Below are positions 54,711 through 64,000 of a DNA stretch of 64,000 nt, piece after piece. Made by a program: the position numbers and the translations under genes. Each line of letters begins with the position of its first letter. The first letter of the stretch is position 1. Source of the stretch: Chelonoidis abingdonii. Lineage: Eukaryota > Chordata > Testudines > Testudinidae. The notes under the pieces are model-generated. The model ran no database searches, had not been told where the DNA came from, and was given only the letters and a program-made list of their open reading frames with translations. The stretch spans positions 88,034,743-88,098,742 of the forward strand of contig NC_133770.1 of NCBI RefSeq assembly GCF_003597395.2. The letters run 5' to 3'.

Positions 54711-54798
54711 CAGTAAAGAGTCTGTGGCACCTTATAGACTAACAGACGTTTTGGAGCATGAGCTTTCGTGGGTGAATACCCACTTCGTCGGATGCATG
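54711..54798 (-). mobile_element. Penelope-like repeat, short copy
   Basis: Eighty-eight bases of the repeat seen at 41248-41440, here in minus orientation, flanked on both sides by ATAGGGCTAATAT (54698-54710 and 54799-54811), a perfect 13-bp duplication. A duplication this long indicates target-primed insertion rather than cut-and-paste. Confidence 0.8.
54752..54792 (-). ncRNA. Degenerate hammerhead ribozyme motif
   Basis: Read on the minus strand: core box CCGACGA (complement of 54785-54791; consensus CTGATGA), a perfect stem-loop II AGTGGGTATTCACCCAC (complement of 54768-54784), GAAA (54764-54767), then GC-TCAT-GC and TC. Two core changes make activity unlikely. It matches the motif at 41357-41394 except for a few bases. 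Confidence 0.5.
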
Positions 54799-54870
54799 AT
54801 AGGGCTAATATTTACTGCATATCTCCTCAGGGGCATTGCAGGCTTACTGTGCACATGATTTGTGGTTTTT

Positions 54871-55504
54871 TAACAAAAGATGCTATACAAGCACTAATTA
54901 TTAATGAAAGCTTTTTTTTATTGAAAAAAAGAATCAAAGGATAATGAACACAGTAAGATATTCAGCTTCTCTGCATAATGTCCATATAGAGCAAGGGCTT
55001 TTCATAATCTAGTCACATCCACAGACAGCAGCACCCCTCAAGAGTTGTGAAAATTGGTATCTCTCTTATCATAAAATCTCCGCAGGCATTTTTGGTTCAT
55101 ATGTACAGAATGAAAGGACTGCTCAAAAGCAGGTCAATGCGTAGCCTGTCAGAGAAAGATTTTTCCGTTGGACATTTCATAGATATTTGATCTGCTGCTG
55201 AATCATGGCAGCAAAATTCCCACTGAACTGTATTAATTGCACATCATTTCTATGGGTATCAAACAATCTTGGAAGAGTGCTCAGGCAAGCAGACATGCTG
55301 GTCTGTTGTCTTGAGATCTGATATCACAGCTCAGTATTAACACATTTAATGAAGGGAAGGGATGATGACAAAGGAAACCAAAGTTTAGAGGCAATTTAGA
55401 ACATTGCCCTCCAACCTCTCCAGGCTAAATTAACCCCATGACTGCAGTGGAGTTAGTGCTAAATTCATTTCTAGTTTGCCACCTGTCACCAAGTGTTCTA
55501 CTGG
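54871..55504. other. Unassigned sequence
   Basis: No gene or element recognised. Confidence 0.45.
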
Positions 55505-55645
55505 GCCCTGAGTCAGCAAGATACTTAAGCTCATGTCTAACTTTAAGTATTTTAATAGCCTCACTGAAATCAGTTGAGCTATTCAATCGCTTAAAGTTAA
55601 GCATATGCCTAACCTTAAGCCTGTGCCTAAATACTTGGCTGAACT
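55505..55645. repeat. Old palindromic repeat (AAGTTAAGC type)
   Basis: AACTTTAAGTATTT on the left pairs with CGCTTAAAGTTAAGCATA on the right. It is similar to 15490-15590. Confidence 0.5.
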
Positions 55646-57978
55646 AGGGCCAAACATTCTGCTCACAGACTGTACTCTCCCCTTGTTTGTTGTATATTTA
55701 TCATTTGATGGCTATGCTGCATTACGGACCTCAGTTCACAGCTTCAGTGCCTCTGTTTGGCTTCCTTCCCCCTAAAAATCCCACATTTGCAGCTTTCAGT
55801 AGTGATTTCTTGCTGCGTATGTAGCTCAATCAGGAGACAAAGAAAATGGGGCTTTTCCTACTCACTCCATTCCCATTGTAGCCTCCGTACAAATTCATTG
55901 AGCAAATAGGGTCTTTCAAGAAAAGGGATTGTTTTTATATATTTCATCATTCAGCAGGAATATCATCTCCTCTCTCGCCTGATGCTGAAATAGAATGCAG
56001 GCCTTGCCTGTATTTTGTTAAACACAATGGAAGCAAGATGCAGTTGAGGTGAGAGGGAGGAGAAATATAGCTTGAGATAAAAAAAACTCACTAATTCTTG
56101 CAATGAAAATTAATATTAATATTTCATATACTTACATATTAAATTCTAACTATCCCTATATTTTAAAAGGGCCTCACCCAACCTCTCAATGTGTGTGCAA
56201 ACAGCTGCATGTGCCAGAGGAGAATGGTCTAGCGGGGCAAGGAACCATCAGCAGTTATCCTTTGGGGTAGCAGTCTAGGATATTCTTTGCTTAGGGCCTA
56301 TTGTAAATGATAAAACTACATTTCAGTCTATTAGTCAGGGCTTGATTAAGACATAACCACTATAGACACATGTTGAGGAACCCTGGAGTCATGTGATTAC
56401 ATCAGAGTCTCAGCTTTGGCTTGCACACACAGAGAAAAAGTTTTACCCCCTTAAGAAAAGTTTGAAAAGGTGATCTGAATGTAACCAATTCAGTAACATC
56501 TTCCTGAGTCTGCAGACAGCCTGAAACAATAGTACAGAAAGGGGGAAATGCTGTATGCTTCTCTGTGCTCTTAACTCCAAGACATCTCCACCCACTTGCT
56601 CCACTCTGGGGTGAGGTGCCCTACCCCCTTCTGCTGCTGCTACGCTACCTGTCCAGTGAGGAAGTGAGCCTTAGTCTGCCCAAATAAGTGTGATGGATGG
56701 GGGGTTTTTCAGCAGACAGTTGTTGCGTGGGTGGCACTTGCCACTCCAAATGAGGGGCAGGGCCATGGGAGCACCCCTGTTGTAGCAGGCCTAGAGCCCC
56801 AGATTGCCTTAATCTGGCCTGGTTTATGCTGTGTCTTTGACAATAATGGGTAGAAACAGGGAGTTAGAGAATTGGTGGTGCATAGTTCTGTAACATATGT
56901 TGAGCAGAGACGTGTGTTTTAAAAGTGAATTGGCTCAGTAAGAGATGAATAAATAATAAAGATTGTCTGATTAACTTGCCTCACTCTGTCTGGGAATTGT
57001 CCATGAGTTAATCACCATGGTACTGAATCTAACTGGAGGATGTAATGCTGGCCATCCCTAACCCAATGTCATCAGGGAGACAAGCCACTTTCCTGTCAGA
57101 GTGTGCATTGCTTAGAGGCTTGATTTCTTTGTTGATTTAAGTCCAACTGCCCTTAACTAGCCTTACATGGCCTGACTGGGCTTCCACAGTCACACAACAT
57201 GCCCCAACTGGTGATGTGTCAGACGCTCCATCAGAGACAGGGTGAGAGCACAGTCCATGCCGGTTATGTGCTGCTCCCCCTGTGGGAGAATCAGCGTCCC
57301 CTAGTTCCACTCCCAATGTCAGTTTTGGGGTAGAGGGGATTTAGAGTAATTGTCAACAAAAAGTTGTCTCTGGAGCACCAATATGCTGACAATTAGCCTG
57401 AGGTTTCTGGCCCTTAGCAGAGTTGGCTAATTAATCTGAAGAAACTAACACAATGGAATGCAAAAATCTCTCTAAGGCTGGGGAATGGGAAGTGTGCCAG
57501 TTGCCAGCATTATCTCATCAGTAGCCAAAATGAAACATTCACCGTCTTGGGCAGGTTTCAGATTCCTGCTAGTGCATGTTTTAGTAATGGAGGGGAAAAA
57601 AGCCAGGGATTGTTTCTCAGTTCTGCTCTTTTGTGTTGTGCAGACTCTGCTATTACTGATGAATTTTGTAATTCCTTAAACTCAGCAGGGTGAAAACAAC
57701 ACTGCTTTAAAGGATGAATAAATAGGTTTATAATAAAATCAATAGAACCCAAAGTGCTACGTACAAAATACCAGGCACTTGAGGAACTGCCAGACTCTGA
57801 CGGAAATAATAGGTGTGAGAGGATGGATTATGGAAGACGAGCAGCTTGTTTAGAACTAATGGGCTGAGAAGGAATGGGTAGCAAAAAAGAAAACAGCAGG
57901 AAAGCACATTTTGAAAGGTGAAGGTAAACAAAGAGGAGTAAGTGCATTAGATGAAATTCCCTTCAGAGTCATTTCTTT
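55646..57978. other. Unassigned sequence
   Basis: About 2.3 kb without a recognised gene. A stretch near 56935-56990 (AATAAATAATAAAG) could be an LTR polyadenylation region, but no ends were found. Confidence 0.4.
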
Positions 57979-58271
57979 GGCCTCGTGTACACTAAGGAAA
58001 TTATCTACGAATGCCCTGCCATTGCTAACACCAGCTCAGTTCCCCCAGTACTAGCAACAGTGGGATCCCTGATGTGAATGGTGCACCAACCACGGCAGCA
58101 ATTTTAACACTATCATTTCGCCCTGCTTAGAGGAGGTCTAAGTGTTAATAATGCTAGTGGCACTTGACAGCATGTCTACATTAGGGCTTCCCATGTTGCT
58201 AACACTAGACTTTATCTAGTATTCAGCTGTGTGGAAAATTTTCAGAGCATGTCCCTAGTGTAGATAGGGCC
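57979..58271. mobile_element. TIR DNA transposon, 293 bp
   Basis: The left end GGCCTCGTGTACACTAAGG and the right end CCCTAGTGTAGATAGGGCC are inverted copies, with TTT on both sides (57976-57978 and 58272-58274) as a possible 3-bp duplication. The ends resemble those at 18291 and 19708. The element has no coding capacity. Confidence 0.7.
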
Positions 58272-59692
58272 TTTGAGTCACTGCCATTTTACTCCTGCAA
58301 AGCAGCAGCATTTCTGTTGTTTTGCAAAGAAGACACTTTTCCTGAAAGAACAAGTTAGCTTTAAGGAACAAAATCATATTAGAAGTTAAAAAACAAAGTA
58401 AAGAAGGGAGGGTGTAGTTGTTTCAGGTTCTATATATTTAGACTTCCAAGGGTTCAAATCCTGGCAGGGCTGATTTAAGATGAAATCTTAAAAAACAAGG
58501 TACTGTCTGCTCTGATTGGATCTTTCCTGTGGTAATTTCTGAAGAGATTTTGTGCTTCTTTGCCCAACGTTTTCCCCAGACTGCCCACTGTTGTTCAGTG
58601 CACTATACTCCATTTACTCCTACTCTCCACCTCTGTGGTGGCTGCATTTAACCGGTACTATCAGAACTTGTCATAGTATTTTTGAGCCTTAGCTACAGAA
58701 CAGAATTACTGGAATTCCCATTCCCAATTATCTCAGGCAGTGGGATTATTCCTTGGAGTACCTTCAAGCTTTGTTAGTTTCAAAACAAACAAAAAAAAAA
58801 AAAAGGGATGGAGAAAAATCTTTCAGCAGCTCACAGCTGCTCCCTGTAGGATAGGTGGAACCCAGCTGCTTATGCTGAGGTCTGAGCATAGTCCCTAGCT
58901 GCATTCAAAAAATACTTTCAAAGAACAAGTTTCCAAATAAACTAGAGGTCTGAAATCACTGTAGCCACTAGAGGGCTGTGTGTGAGTTTTAGCACTTAGT
59001 GGTCCGTCACAAACATTCAAAATATCCCTGACTCTGATCCTCAACTTCTCTAGGCGCTCCATGGAGATTATGTTGAGCATGAACAGCAACCTTTTGTTTC
59101 TAAAGTAATGTTCTAAGTAGGTAACACCATCTTTGGTCTCTCTTATTTCTCTCTTACTTTGGTCTATCTTATTTCTAAATCAATTGCTATTGAAATAACC
59201 CCCATTCAGTAAGTTAGAAGTGATGCAGCAAGTGGGGAGAGCTTATGGGGAGAAATAAATATATCTTTTGCACTTAAAAAAACAACCACATTCCTTTAAA
59301 AAGAGAGCTTCAGATCTCAGAACACATGACAAATCTTTCCAAATTGAGTAACATGCTATGTAAATTTACTGCCACAAGAGGGAACTCTTATTGCATTATT
59401 AGAGGGTTCACTATATAGTTAGCATTGAGCAGACCCAGCCGCATAAAGTGCTAGAAATACACTCGTGTTTGTTCTATACCAGTATCATTTTAGAGTCTAT
59501 CACATTCCTCCCCTTTCTGTATCTTAGGCCTACTCCACATGGGAGTTAAAGGCTTGCGACAGATTGACAGCCCTGAAGGCTGAAGTCCTCTCTCTGTGAA
59601 ATAGGTACAGTAGCCAGGCAGCCTTCTCTCTATCATCTTCCCAAAGTGGAGTGTAAAGATCAGGTTATACATGAACAGGGCATGTTGTACAG
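58272..59692. other. Unassigned sequence
   Basis: No gene. A tRNA B box-like GGGTTCAAATCCTGGC at about 58449-58464 may mark a very old SINE; the rest of the head is not recognisable. Confidence 0.4.
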
Positions 59693-59965
59693 GGATTTGT
59701 TCCTACAAAGTAACCGAGCCAATCCCCAAATGTGCAACGCAGCGTATAGCAAATGCAGTGTAATGTGTAAGTGTATATAAGGAAGAGGTTTCCTGTGCAA
59801 CTTTGGATGTGTGGCACGCTCTATACCCACCCTCTGCGTTTTAGTCTGATCAACTCAGTATAGCTTTGCTGTCTGCCAAATAAAGATAAATAAGTGATGA
59901 AATCTGGAGGCCAACTGAGTTTTTGAAGGCCAAGTGGAAAGAGGTCTCAAAAGGGAATCCCAACA
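59693..59965 (+). mobile_element. Possible short LTR
   Basis: The stretch has a TATATAAGG (59774-59782) and AATAAAG (59878-59884) about 100 bases apart, the usual order in an LTR. Its proposed ends TGTTG and CAACA are inverted. No target duplication was found, so ends and identity are tentative. Confidence 0.35.
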
Positions 59966-60139
59966 AATATGTGCCAGAGATCCCGGTAATCTCAGAGAAA
60001 ACATACGCATTACATATATCCTTATGGACGTGCTCGCTCTCTCTCTGTCATGAACTCCTTTGCATCAAGTCACAGCCTACAGATGAGGTAGATTGATAGC
60101 ACCCTGCTCCAGCAGGAGCTTCTAGAATTCTTGAGGCAG

Positions 60140-60225
60140 ATCCCCAGCTAGTGTAAACTGCAATATCCCCACTGAAGTCAATAAAGCTTTGACAGTTTAC
60201 ACCAGAGTCTCAGGCAGGTATTATG
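60140..60225. repeat. Old palindromic repeat (GTGTAAACTG type)
   Basis: AGTGTAAACTGCAATATC on the left pairs loosely with GACAGTTTACACCAG on the right, around CACTGAAGTCAATAAAG. It is a diverged relative of 49380-49470. Confidence 0.5.
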
Positions 60226-61369
60226 CCTTCAGGAGCCCTGGGAGAGCACAGCTGCAGAGCTGTTCTTGGCAGAGGTGCAGCGTGTGCTTCTTCTTTTGAA
60301 CCCTTTATCCCCACCATTCCCCCAGTCAGTAAGCCTGCCCTATGCCTTACTATGTAGAAGTATTAATTTTCCTGGGGGAAAAAGCTTTAGAGAAAAATGA
60401 AGAAAAGAACTGTTCATTTTCATATTTTAAAAAAATGCAGTGGCATACTTAAATGAGGCAAGAGCAGCCAGCTTCCTCTTCCTTCCCCAGGAGAAAGCAG
60501 GGAACTATAGCAGCAGGGCTCTTCACTTCCTGGGAGAACTAGGGTAGTGGGTTTCAGCTGCTGTTCCAGGAAAGCTCAGGAAGGAGGTGAAGTGGTGCTG
60601 TGTCCCTACTACAGCATCCCTCTTCAGCCTATCTGAGCACCTCCCAGGAGTTAACAGAACAAAACAAACTCTCTCCTGGGTGCCCCAGGGAGCCTTAGCA
60701 CCGGAGGTTTCCTTCATTCTCCAAGAGATCTTATGCAAATTAAGGAGGAGCCCCACTATAAGAATTCCTCCAGTAGGATGCTTTCTAATGGGATGTTCTC
60801 GCACAGGAAAAAAAAAAGTGTCTACTTCAGGTGTTTCTATGTAAGTTTTCTACACAAGAGATTTCTGCATATTATGTTTTCTACATGGAAAATGTTCTAC
60901 ACAAAAACCTTTCCACATGAGTCTGACTTTTCATACATCATGAATACAGTTTCCCACACAGAGATTGTCTACAGTCAAGTCCCTCACATAGGGGTTTCTT
61001 TCCATTTACTAGGAGATCGGGGAAGTAGTCTGAATGGTTTTCATCATTCCTTTATTCTCTCTCTCTCCTGGTACTTTGGGGCTTCATCAGCAGAGTTTAT
61101 AAATTCTTCAAAAAGGGAGCTAAGGAAAACTTTAGGCCAAAAAAGGAGCTTCTTACAAAGTTAGAGGGGAGAGCTGTAGTGATGGATGGATGGATGGATG
61201 GATGGGTGTCAATATCAGGCTGAGAATGGATATCTTTGTACCAACTCCAGTTAATTAACTATGGCACGGCACCACAGACCAAAAATGGAGAGTGCTTTGC
61301 AGCTCAATACAGCTCCCTGAGCACAAAATCTCTTCCCCATCCAATGTATCCAGACCACTACTTCTATTC

Positions 61370-61485
61370 ATTTAAGTCCTAATTCTGGAGAGCATTTACA
61401 CTGTACACTTAAGCCCATGCTGATTCAGGACAGCTCTTATTCACGAGTTTAAACACGTACTTAAGTTTGCTCTGAATCAGGAGGC
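61370..61485. repeat. Old palindromic repeat, diverged
   Basis: AAGTCCTAATTCTGGAG on the left and TGCTCTGAATCAGGAGG on the right flank a CACTTAAGCCCATG...CACGTACTTAAG arrangement like that at 15490-15590. Confidence 0.4.
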
Positions 61486-62672
61486 TAAGGAGGCTAACAT
61501 CTTCCAAATGGATGTGAAGTGAAATCTAAAGACATCTCTTCATGTAGTTATGTCATTTCAGACAGACAGCAATATTAGCAATAAAAGTGGTTTAAAAAAA
61601 ACAACAACAACAACAACAACTATCACAGCCTTCCGCGTGTAATAAAATGGGGTTTTGTATAATTTCGTCAGGTTACATTTAACAAATGATTTATTTCTTC
61701 CTCCTCCTACTATTCCAGTACATGCATGTACCCCCTAGTTTATTTTTCGTTTGAATTCTGCCAGGCTATCTGTATTGACATCTTTCTAACTGCAATTGTT
61801 ATTCAGATAAAATAGACAGTAATAGATTATACTGGAGCTCACTTTCCTTTTATTGTTTTCATTCTTAGGAGGTTCTCAGCTGCTTTCTGGATGAGATGAG
61901 CTAGTGACAGGAACAACAACAACAACAGAAAAGGCTAACAGAAAAGAAAGGAAGTATTTGATGGCTCCCCTTGTCGTCTGTTCCCTGGCCCTTCTCATCA
62001 GTCCTAGAATTTTGTGACTAGCTTGTTTCCTCAGAGACATATGGCACAAGTAAGTGGGGATTTCAGAACTCAGCTGTTATTCCAAATGCAGCATTTTTAA
62101 AAAGCTACACTAGCCACTCTTAATCCTCTCAGTGGAACTCACTGTGCAATCCATAGAGGTAATTTAATGCCACCATGTACAAACAACATATATCATTTAT
62201 AAGAGAATTTTGAGTATACCCTTTCTACAAAGCTTCCCCCTCCCCCCAGTGCAAGTCAATCGTTAACAGGCAATGATTCAGGTCTCCAAAAGGAAAGTGC
62301 TAAGAGCTCAGAAATTTCTTTGTCATATTCCGCTAACTGAATGTAACTCTCTACCTCCAAGTATACAATGAATGGCATAAAAAATGTCAACATTTACTAA
62401 GAGTTACTATACTGTTGTTTCTGAGATAATTTCAGGGTCATTTCTAAGTATAGAGAAACATAACAGCATATCAGCCATTGCTGTATGCGAAGTTGGCAAA
62501 TAATGACTTTTTGGTGATGACCACTGTGAATGTCTGTACAGGTGCACACTTACATGCACCCCAAGGCTGGTTTTGCTAGACTCAGTCAAGAGCTGTTTTG
62601 CAAAATCCAAACAGGGCCTGATCAAATCTAAATCTCATCTTATCCAAATAAAGTTCAGGGACATTTGAATAC

Positions 62673-63321
62673 TGTGACAGACCCAGATCAGTGGGGTACA
62701 GGAGTCTGGTAGAGAGCAAATATACTGGTCACTGGATGAGTAGTTTTCTGTTCCCTGAGTGACCAGAGCAGGGGCTGCACTAGAGTAATCAGGAACCTGC
62801 TAGAACCAATTAAGGCAGACAGGCTGATTAGAACACCTGCAGCCAATCAAGGCAGGCTAATCAGGGCACCTGGGTTTAAAAAGAAGCTCACTCCTGTCAG
62901 GCAAGGAGGAGCCAGAGTAGAGGAAGTGCATGTGAGGAGCTGGGAGCAAGAGGCACAAGGAGCTGAGAGGGAGAGGGAGAGGGAGAGCTGCTGGAGGACT
63001 AAGGAGTACAAGCGTTATCAGACACAGGAGGAAGGTCCTGTGGTGAGCATAAAGAAGGTGTTTGAGAGGAGGCCATGGGGAAGTAGCCCAGGGAGTTGTA
63101 GCTGTCATGTGGCTGTTACAAGAGGCACTATAGACAGCTGCAATCCACAGGGCCCTGGGCTGGAACCCGGAGTAGAGGGCGGGCCCAGATTCCTCCCCAC
63201 ACTTCCTAACTCCTGATCAGACACAGGAGGAGTTGATCCAGACTGTGGAGAAGATCACTGAGGTGAGCAAATCTGCCAATAAGCACAGGACCCACCAAGG
63301 TAGAGGAGGAACTTTGTCACA
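62673..63321 (+). mobile_element. Solo LTR, family B, with 4-bp duplication
   Basis: It starts TGTGACAGACCC and ends ACTTTGTCACA. ATAC flanks both sides (62669-62672 and 63322-63325). A TTTAAAAAG motif lies at about 62875 and a (GAGAGG) run at 62964-62988. Blocks such as GGAGTAGAGGGCGG match the LTR inside the Gypsy integrase at 7228-7991. A 4-bp duplication fits Gypsy-type or gammaretrovirus-like integrases. The frames across it are chance. Confidence 0.85.
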
Positions 63322-63330
63322 ATACATGGT

Positions 63331-63492
63331 TATGGCCATCTCCAAACACATGTATATTTAATAGATATTCAATAATACATCGTGGTTTATGTGTAACAAG
63401 GGAAACAGCTGAAAATGGTTTCCCTTGTTCCACATAAACCATAATCTATTATTGAATATTATTAAATATACATGTGTTTGGAGATGGACATA
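63331..63492. repeat. Near-perfect 162-bp hairpin
   Basis: The left arm 63331-63406 and the right arm 63418-63492 are inverted copies with about five mismatches and one 1-base gap over 76 bases, separated by an 11-base loop (63407-63417). TA lies at both outer ends. It could be a palindromic MITE or a fresh inverted duplication; a transcript would fold into one long stem. Confidence 0.85.
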
Positions 63493-64000
63493 ATTGATTT
63501 GCATGTGCAATATGGCTGAGTTAATGTCAAGGAAGCATTTCTAACTTTTGAAGTGTCTGGACTTTGGAGAGTTTGATTTCTCAAACTTAACATGGCATTA
63601 ATGCTTGCTTTTGCATTTTACAACTTCAGTGCCTCACCAGAATAATAGTACACCCAAATCAAGTATTATTGGGAAACCTTCTCAAGCACGGATCACTTAT
63701 GAATGAGATGACTATTAAATAAATATAATACAGGGATTAATTAGCTAAAGCTCTTTGTTTACCAGACAGAAAGAAAGGAAATACTCTCTCATTAAATATT
63801 AAGAGGCATGTTACATGTGCTTCCAGGATCCGGTTACGCTTTCTTCAACACTGTTTTTAATTTAAAAACTTGGATGTGGGTGCAAAGTCTAGTGTCCCAG
63901 TATATTAAAACTATAATGTCACATGTTAAACACTATTAGTCATAAAAAAAAGAGAGAGACACCTAAGTAATATCAAGCAGAAAAATTAGAGTTCTATGAA
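63493..64000. other. Unassigned AT-rich sequence
   Basis: No gene or element recognised to the window end. Confidence 0.45.

Larger units (their letters stand above)
54620..54870 (+). mobile_element. MIR-like SINE split by a Penelope-like insertion
   Basis: CACTGTGTGATCTTTGGGCAA, shortened to the core GTGTGATCTTTGGGCAAGTC (54644-54667), is a MIR-type motif. It resumes after the Penelope-like copy with CTCCTCAGGGGCATTG (about 54826-54841). Confidence 0.6.
59966..62672. other. Unassigned sequence with simple repeats
   Basis: No gene recognised in about 2.7 kb. Old palindromic repeat pieces lie at 60140-60225 and 61370-61485. Simple repeats are (GATG)n at 61181-61205, (AAC)n at 61594-61620 and (AAC)n at 61912-61928. 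The 143-codon frame at 60733-61164 has no domain. Confidence 0.45.

Overview
This looks like intergenic (or deep intronic) DNA from a turtle nuclear genome. The taxonomic clue is the repeat content: a tRNA-derived SINE of the turtle (Cry I-like) type at 557-755, many CR1 LINE pieces, several short GC-rich hAT-like transposons with 8-bp target-site duplications (TSDs), retrovirus- and Gypsy-type LTR elements, and a Penelope-like repeat. I found no convincing host protein-coding exon, tRNA, rRNA or CRISPR array. Every recognisable coding stretch is a decayed retroelement or transposon gene. The assignment to turtles rests on repeat types I recognise by eye, not on a database search.

Layout. 1-4253: a CR1 LINE interrupted by a hAT-like element (1-210), a mariner-like element (510-1529) that itself holds a SINE, and a solo LTR (3018-3851) containing a 404-bp assembly gap. 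4256-8430: a decayed Ty3/Gypsy pol (protease, reverse transcriptase, RNase H, integrase) broken by a hAT element, a block of three hairpins and an LTR. 8430-17856: mostly unassigned sequence, with one hAT copy, old SINE pieces, microsatellites and a solo LTR. 17857-19708: a hAT copy abutting a DNA transposon that contains a solo LTR. 19709-26810: mostly unassigned, with an RTE-like LINE end, a purine-rich tract, a 123-bp hAT and a CR1 end carrying a solo LTR. 26.8-30.2 kb and 38.0-39.3 kb: two direct copies of one segment; only the first carries a hAT element and an LTR with a second LTR nested in it, so the second copy gives the empty sites.

30.5-36.5 kb: remains of an endogenous retrovirus (RNase H, integrase, env), cut by a solo LTR, by a Gypsy-like LTR/primer-site/gag unit and by two further TIR elements. 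36.5-46 kb: CR1 pieces, an inverted pair of Penelope-like repeats, a large foldback element, hAT copies (one hAT nested in another) and an AT-rich repeat. 46-64 kb: older, quieter DNA with MIR-like SINE pieces, one long CR1 3' end (52.5-54.0 kb), a second Penelope-like copy, a small TIR transposon, a solo LTR at 62673-63321 and, just beyond it, a 162-bp near-perfect hairpin.

Nothing here acts as an operon or pathway. The value of the window is its insertion record: in more than a dozen cases the exact element ends and the duplicated target sites can be read, which gives the order of insertion events. Two Penelope-like copies also retain the skeleton of a hammerhead ribozyme.
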